Of a DNA stretch of 64,000 bases, positions 62,030 to 64,000 are shown in pieces; position 1 is the stretch's first letter, and each line of letters opens with the position of its first letter. Made by a program: the position numbers and the translations under genes. The DNA lies in the NCBI GenBank assembly GCA_009684515.1, contig WKKS01000002.1:366747-430746 (forward strand), written 5' to 3'. The notes under the pieces were generated by a model. It saw only the letters and a list, made by a program, of their open reading frames with translations. It did not search any database and was not told where the DNA came from. The DNA is from Geobacter sp. Its GTDB lineage: Bacteria; Desulfobacterota; Desulfuromonadia; Geobacterales; Pseudopelobacteraceae.

Positions 62030-62173
62030 TTAACAGCTGCAGCCACCGCTGCCGTTTTCGCCGTTGTAGGATAATCTGACTCCGCACTTCTGGCACCGCC
62101 AGAAGAGGCCGCCTCAACCGGGCATCAAGATCATTTTGCCCTGGCAATCAGGGCAGATTTTTTCTGTTTCCAT
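62030..62173 (-). CDS. candidate selenoprotein: 47-residue zinc-ribbon with in-frame TGA
   Basis: Reading from the ATG at 62173: METEKICPDCQGKMILMPG, then TGA (62114-62116), then GGLFWRCQKCGVRLSYNG and ENGSGGCSC, stop TAA. CPDC and CQKC form a zinc-ribbon pair; the end carries CSC. The frame has GGAGG 8 bases before the ATG, a consensus promoter upstream and its own terminator, so it is an expressed gene rather than debris. A SECIS-like hairpin begins 8 bases after the TGA. If the TGA is Sec, it sits next to the metal site as GUGG, where Cys is expected in a homologue. Otherwise the product would stop at 19 residues. No Sec machinery is in the window to confirm. Confidence 0.75.
62087..62105 (-). 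promoter_or_regulatory. bacterial SECIS-like hairpin
   Basis: On the minus strand CTTCTGGC pairs perfectly with GCCAGAAG around a GGT loop. The loop's first base is G and starts 16 nt after the TGA, at the lower limit of the 16-37 nt rule used for bacterial SECIS elements. The hairpin is inside the coding region, as in all bacterial selenoprotein genes. Confidence 0.72.
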
Positions 62174-62202
62174 GTTGGAATCCTCCATTGGTATTTTCGA
62201 TG

Positions 62203-62232
62203 AATATACCGCTGTAGGATTCTATCTGTCAA
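62203..62232 (-). promoter_or_regulatory. sigma-70 promoter of the mini zinc-ribbon gene
   Basis: Minus-strand TTGACA (62227-62232) and TATATT (62203-62208) with an 18-bp spacer. Transcription would start about 20-25 bases before the ATG. Confidence 0.75.
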
Positions 62233-62248
62233 TATATGATTTTCTGCA

Positions 62249-62905
62249 TTATTGAATATATACTGTCATCCCGCCAACAGTCTCTATACTGGCATCCATG
62301 ACATCCCCGCTCCGCACCTGACCGACCCCGGCCGGGGTGCCGGTCAGGATTATGTCGCCCGGCTCCAGGGTAAAGATGCCGGAAATATGGGCGATGATCT
62401 GTGGAATGCGATTGATCATATCCGCCGAACAGCCGTTCTGCCGCACTTCCCCGTTAACCGACAGTTTCAGGTTCAGATTGTGCGGGTCAGGCACCTGCTC
62501 CGCCGCAACAAAGCCGGACAGCGGACAGGAAGTGTCGAATCCCTTGGCGATATCCCAGGGCAACCCTTTTGCCTTCAACTGGTTCTGCACATCCCGCAGG
62601 GTCATATCAATCGCCACGCCATAACCGGCGACATGCTCCATGGCACTATCCACCGGAACTGCACATGCTGTCTTGCCGATCAGCACCGCCAGCTCGACCT
62701 CGTAATGGCACTCCTGGGAGTAGGCCGGAATCCGCACCGTATCACCATCACCAATCACCGAAGTAGCCGGTTTCATGAACAGCACCGGACCGGCCGGAGT
62801 CTCGTTCCCCAATTCTTTGGCATGCTCGGCATAGTTGCGCGCCAGGCAGACGATCTTGCCGATCGGGAATTGCTGGTTGGTTGCGGGAATTTTGGCGATT
62901 TTCAT
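62249..62905 (-). CDS. fumarylacetoacetate hydrolase-family protein
   Basis: 218 residues, the short single-domain FAH form. IVCLARNYAEHAKELG at the start, PVLFMKP, the metal-binding ECHYEVELAVLIGK (E-x-E, about 66-78), GYGVAIDMTLRDVQ (Asp ligand, about 94-107), WDIAKGFDTSCPLSG and a final TLEPGDIILTGTPAGVGQV. Members are acylpyruvases, oxaloacetate decarboxylases or ring-cleavage product hydrolases; the substrate is not resolvable. AAGGAACACACC precedes the ATG. Its stop is 17 bp from the -35 of the mini zinc-ribbon gene. Confidence 0.9.
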   Translation of the reverse strand: MKIAKIPATNQQFPIGKIVCLARNYAEHAKELGNETPAGPVLFMKPATSVIGDGDTVRIPAYSQECHYEVELAVLIGKTACAVPVDSAMEHVAGYGVAIDMTLRDVQNQLKAKGLPWDIAKGFDTSCPLSGFVAAEQVPDPHNLNLKLSVNGEVRQNGCSADMINRIPQIIAHISGIFTLEPGDIILTGTPAGVGQVRSGDVMDASIETVGGMTVYIQ

Positions 62906-63006
62906 GGTGTGTTCCTTGAGATAAATTTTAAACAGGGTACCAACTAAAAGTGGTGGTGTCTATCGGCGTTGTTTTATTTTCTGCAAACGGAGTTGCTTTT
63001 ATGTTT

Positions 63007-63477
63007 TCAGCGACACTCGGAATCCCAGTAATCACGCTCTTTCGTATTTGCGGGAGGAGGTGGTTGTTCACAGGGATTTACAGATGGGCGCTTGACATTC
63101 GAAGTCTTATGATTAATTTTCTGAGGTTTTGTCACTGGGCCAAAGACGGGATAACTCGTTTGAACGATTCCGACAAGTTGCCAAATGACCAGGACATTAA
63201 CAACTGATGCTACGCACACAGCGCTGGCATCCCTAATACCAAGACGTAGCAGAAGTTTTTCAGTCAGACCGCCGACTAGCACACCGATTGCACCACCTGC
63301 CAGGACGCCGAAAACGACTACCGAAATGAAAAAAACTTGCATGATCATCGTACCGAAACTATCGGCATTTTGGGGCAGTCGAAGAAAACCCCCCATTCCG
63401 AGTACTGCGACCCACGTCCCACCGAGCAGTGGCCAGGAAATACGTATTGCCGACAGGATTTTGGCTTCGTGGTTCAT
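63007..63477 (-). CDS. hypothetical membrane protein
   Basis: 156 residues, with hydrophobic segments at about 13-32, 44-70 (glycine-rich, VVFGVLAGGAIGVLVGGL) and 84-105. The C-terminal third is hydrophilic, Pro/Lys-rich, ending in DYWDSECR. Its start overlaps the stop of the following upstream gene by 4 bp. A plus-strand frame at 62950-63207 overlaps it and looks spurious. Lower GC and atypical composition suggest recent acquisition. Confidence 0.6.
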   Translation of the reverse strand: MNHEAKILSAIRISWPLLGGTWVAVLGMGGFLRLPQNADSFGTMIMQVFFISVVVFGVLAGGAIGVLVGGLTEKLLLRLGIRDASAVCVASVVNVLVIWQLVGIVQTSYPVFGPVTKPQKINHKTSNVKRPSVNPCEQPPPPANTKERDYWDSECR

Positions 63478-63899
63478 TGTGCGCCTTTGGATGATTGTAG
63501 TTTATTCATCACGTTCCGTGCACGGGTCAAATGATTCACCGAAGTTTCAATTTTTCGGAGATAGCACCCATTGGAATTACTACTCCAAATCAACTGTAAC
63601 GACTGATTGAATCCGGTGTTCAGCGTAAAGCGTCCCAATGGCATGATGCGCAGTTGGCTTGAAGTCTTTAAGGGAATGATTTTATCAACCTCAACTGTCT
63701 GTTGTTGATTTCGCCAATGAATTCGAGCGCCGAGCCAATCACCTGTCCCTCCATCAATCAGAACCAGTCCATGGCCATCACTGTTCATTTTAAGGTAACA
63801 ATAGGCACCATGTGCGCCTGCCCCATCCCATTCACCTGAGAAAAAATTGAGAGAGTTATCAAGGGGTGGAGTCAATGCGATTGCAGTCCCCGCGTACAC
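63474..63899 (-). CDS. hypothetical protein, N-terminus uncertain
   Basis: 141 residues from a GTG at 63899. The sequence begins YAGTAIALTPPLDN as though the end of a signal peptide, and the frame reads ILISVF-like hydrophobic residues just upstream (to a stop near 63918) without an ATG, so the start may be lost or shifted. Body: FFSGEWDGAGAHGAYCYLKM and IHWRNQQQTVEVDKII, a beta-rich look; no family recognised. It is coupled by ATGA to the membrane protein downstream. Confidence 0.5.
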   Translation of the reverse strand: MYAGTAIALTPPLDNSLNFFSGEWDGAGAHGAYCYLKMNSDGHGLVLIDGGTGDWLGARIHWRNQQQTVEVDKIIPLKTSSQLRIMPLGRFTLNTGFNQSLQLIWSSNSNGCYLRKIETSVNHLTRARNVMNKLQSSKGAQ

Positions 63900-64000
63900 A
63901 AAAACAGATATTAATACTCACTACTGTCCGGTAAATTTTAAGAGTACAGCTATAACAGACTGAATTTTATTGTTCTTTTACACCATTGTTCTTTTTTCGA
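63900..64000. other. AT-rich window end
   Basis: About 100 bp of AT-rich DNA with no supported gene; it may hold the promoter of the two hypothetical genes or the cut-off part of a neighbour. Confidence 0.4.

Noticed and set aside
62114..62116. In-frame TGA as a plain nonsense mutation of a zinc-ribbon gene
   Set aside because: Promoter, ribosome site and terminator are all intact, and a SECIS-like hairpin with correct loop and distance follows. Not fully excluded.
62950..63207. 85-residue hydrophobic plus-strand frame
   Set aside because: Antisense to a better membrane-protein frame that is coupled to its neighbour; no ribosome site.

Overview
The window looks like chromosomal DNA of a Geobacter/Pelobacter/Trichlorobacter-type bacterium (Desulfuromonadales/Geobacterales). 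The reasons are a lipoprotein multiheme cytochrome paired with a large outer-membrane barrel, a dense set of methyl-accepting chemotaxis proteins and two-component proteins, the futalosine-type menaquinone gene mqnB, FolE2 instead of FolE, and coexisting RNase Y and RNase J. The species is not resolvable from sequence reading alone. About 64 protein genes are supported; no tRNA, rRNA, CRISPR array or insertion sequence was seen.

Layout. 1-2.7 kb: 3' part of a GlcD-type FAD oxidase, a small membrane protein, maf and yggS (+). 2.7-10.4 kb (-): a coupled operon engB-folE2-glycosyltransferase/histidine-kinase fusion-mqnB, then an M48 protease, elbB, an atypical SDR protein and a receiver. 10.4-15.1 kb (-): an extracellular-electron-transfer-like module of decaheme lipoprotein, 665-residue beta barrel and periplasmic binding protein, with a solitary MlaF-like ATPase upstream. 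15.1-18.8 kb (-): membrane proteins including a 33-residue one, a TPR protein, an AcuC-type deacetylase and a SprA-like protein. 18.9-27.7 kb: chemotaxis cluster (three MCPs, CheB, CheW, receiver) interrupted by a lone acr3. 27.8-30 kb: an AcuR-like repressor and acuI with two matching operators. 30-33.8 kb: hybrid kinase, two small genes, response regulator. 33.9-42.7 kb: a type I restriction-modification island (HTH leader, hsdM, hsdS, Schlafen/AlbA_2 gene, hsdR). 42.9-53 kb (+): smc, roadblock protein, ftsY, zapB, zapA, a candidate 6S RNA, fau, rny, ymdB, tyrS. 53-64 kb: rnj, small membrane proteins, plsC, an ArfB-like factor, RlmI-like methyltransferase, diheme lipoprotein, tatD, a TIGR04283 glycosyltransferase, a cardiolipin-synthase-like PLD protein, a tiny zinc-ribbon gene with in-frame TGA, an FAH-family hydrolase and two hypothetical proteins.

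The most exciting observation is at 62030-62173 (-): a 47-residue zinc-ribbon reading frame with a strong promoter, a strong ribosome binding site and its own terminator, containing one in-frame TGA. Eight bases after the TGA begins a perfect 8-bp hairpin with the loop GGU, which fits the bacterial SECIS rule. This is a strong candidate for a new small selenoprotein that ordinary gene finding would miss. Second is the fusion of a TIGR04282-type glycosyltransferase to a hybrid histidine kinase that retains only the tail of its PAS sensor.

Working together: engB/folE2/mqnB supply ribosome assembly, folate-type pterin and menaquinone precursors; the decaheme/barrel pair would carry electrons across the outer membrane; the chemotaxis cluster senses ligands through two Cache-type and one four-helix-bundle receptor; ftsY, zapA/B, smc, rny, ymdB and rnj form a housekeeping block for protein targeting, division, chromosome segregation and RNA decay.
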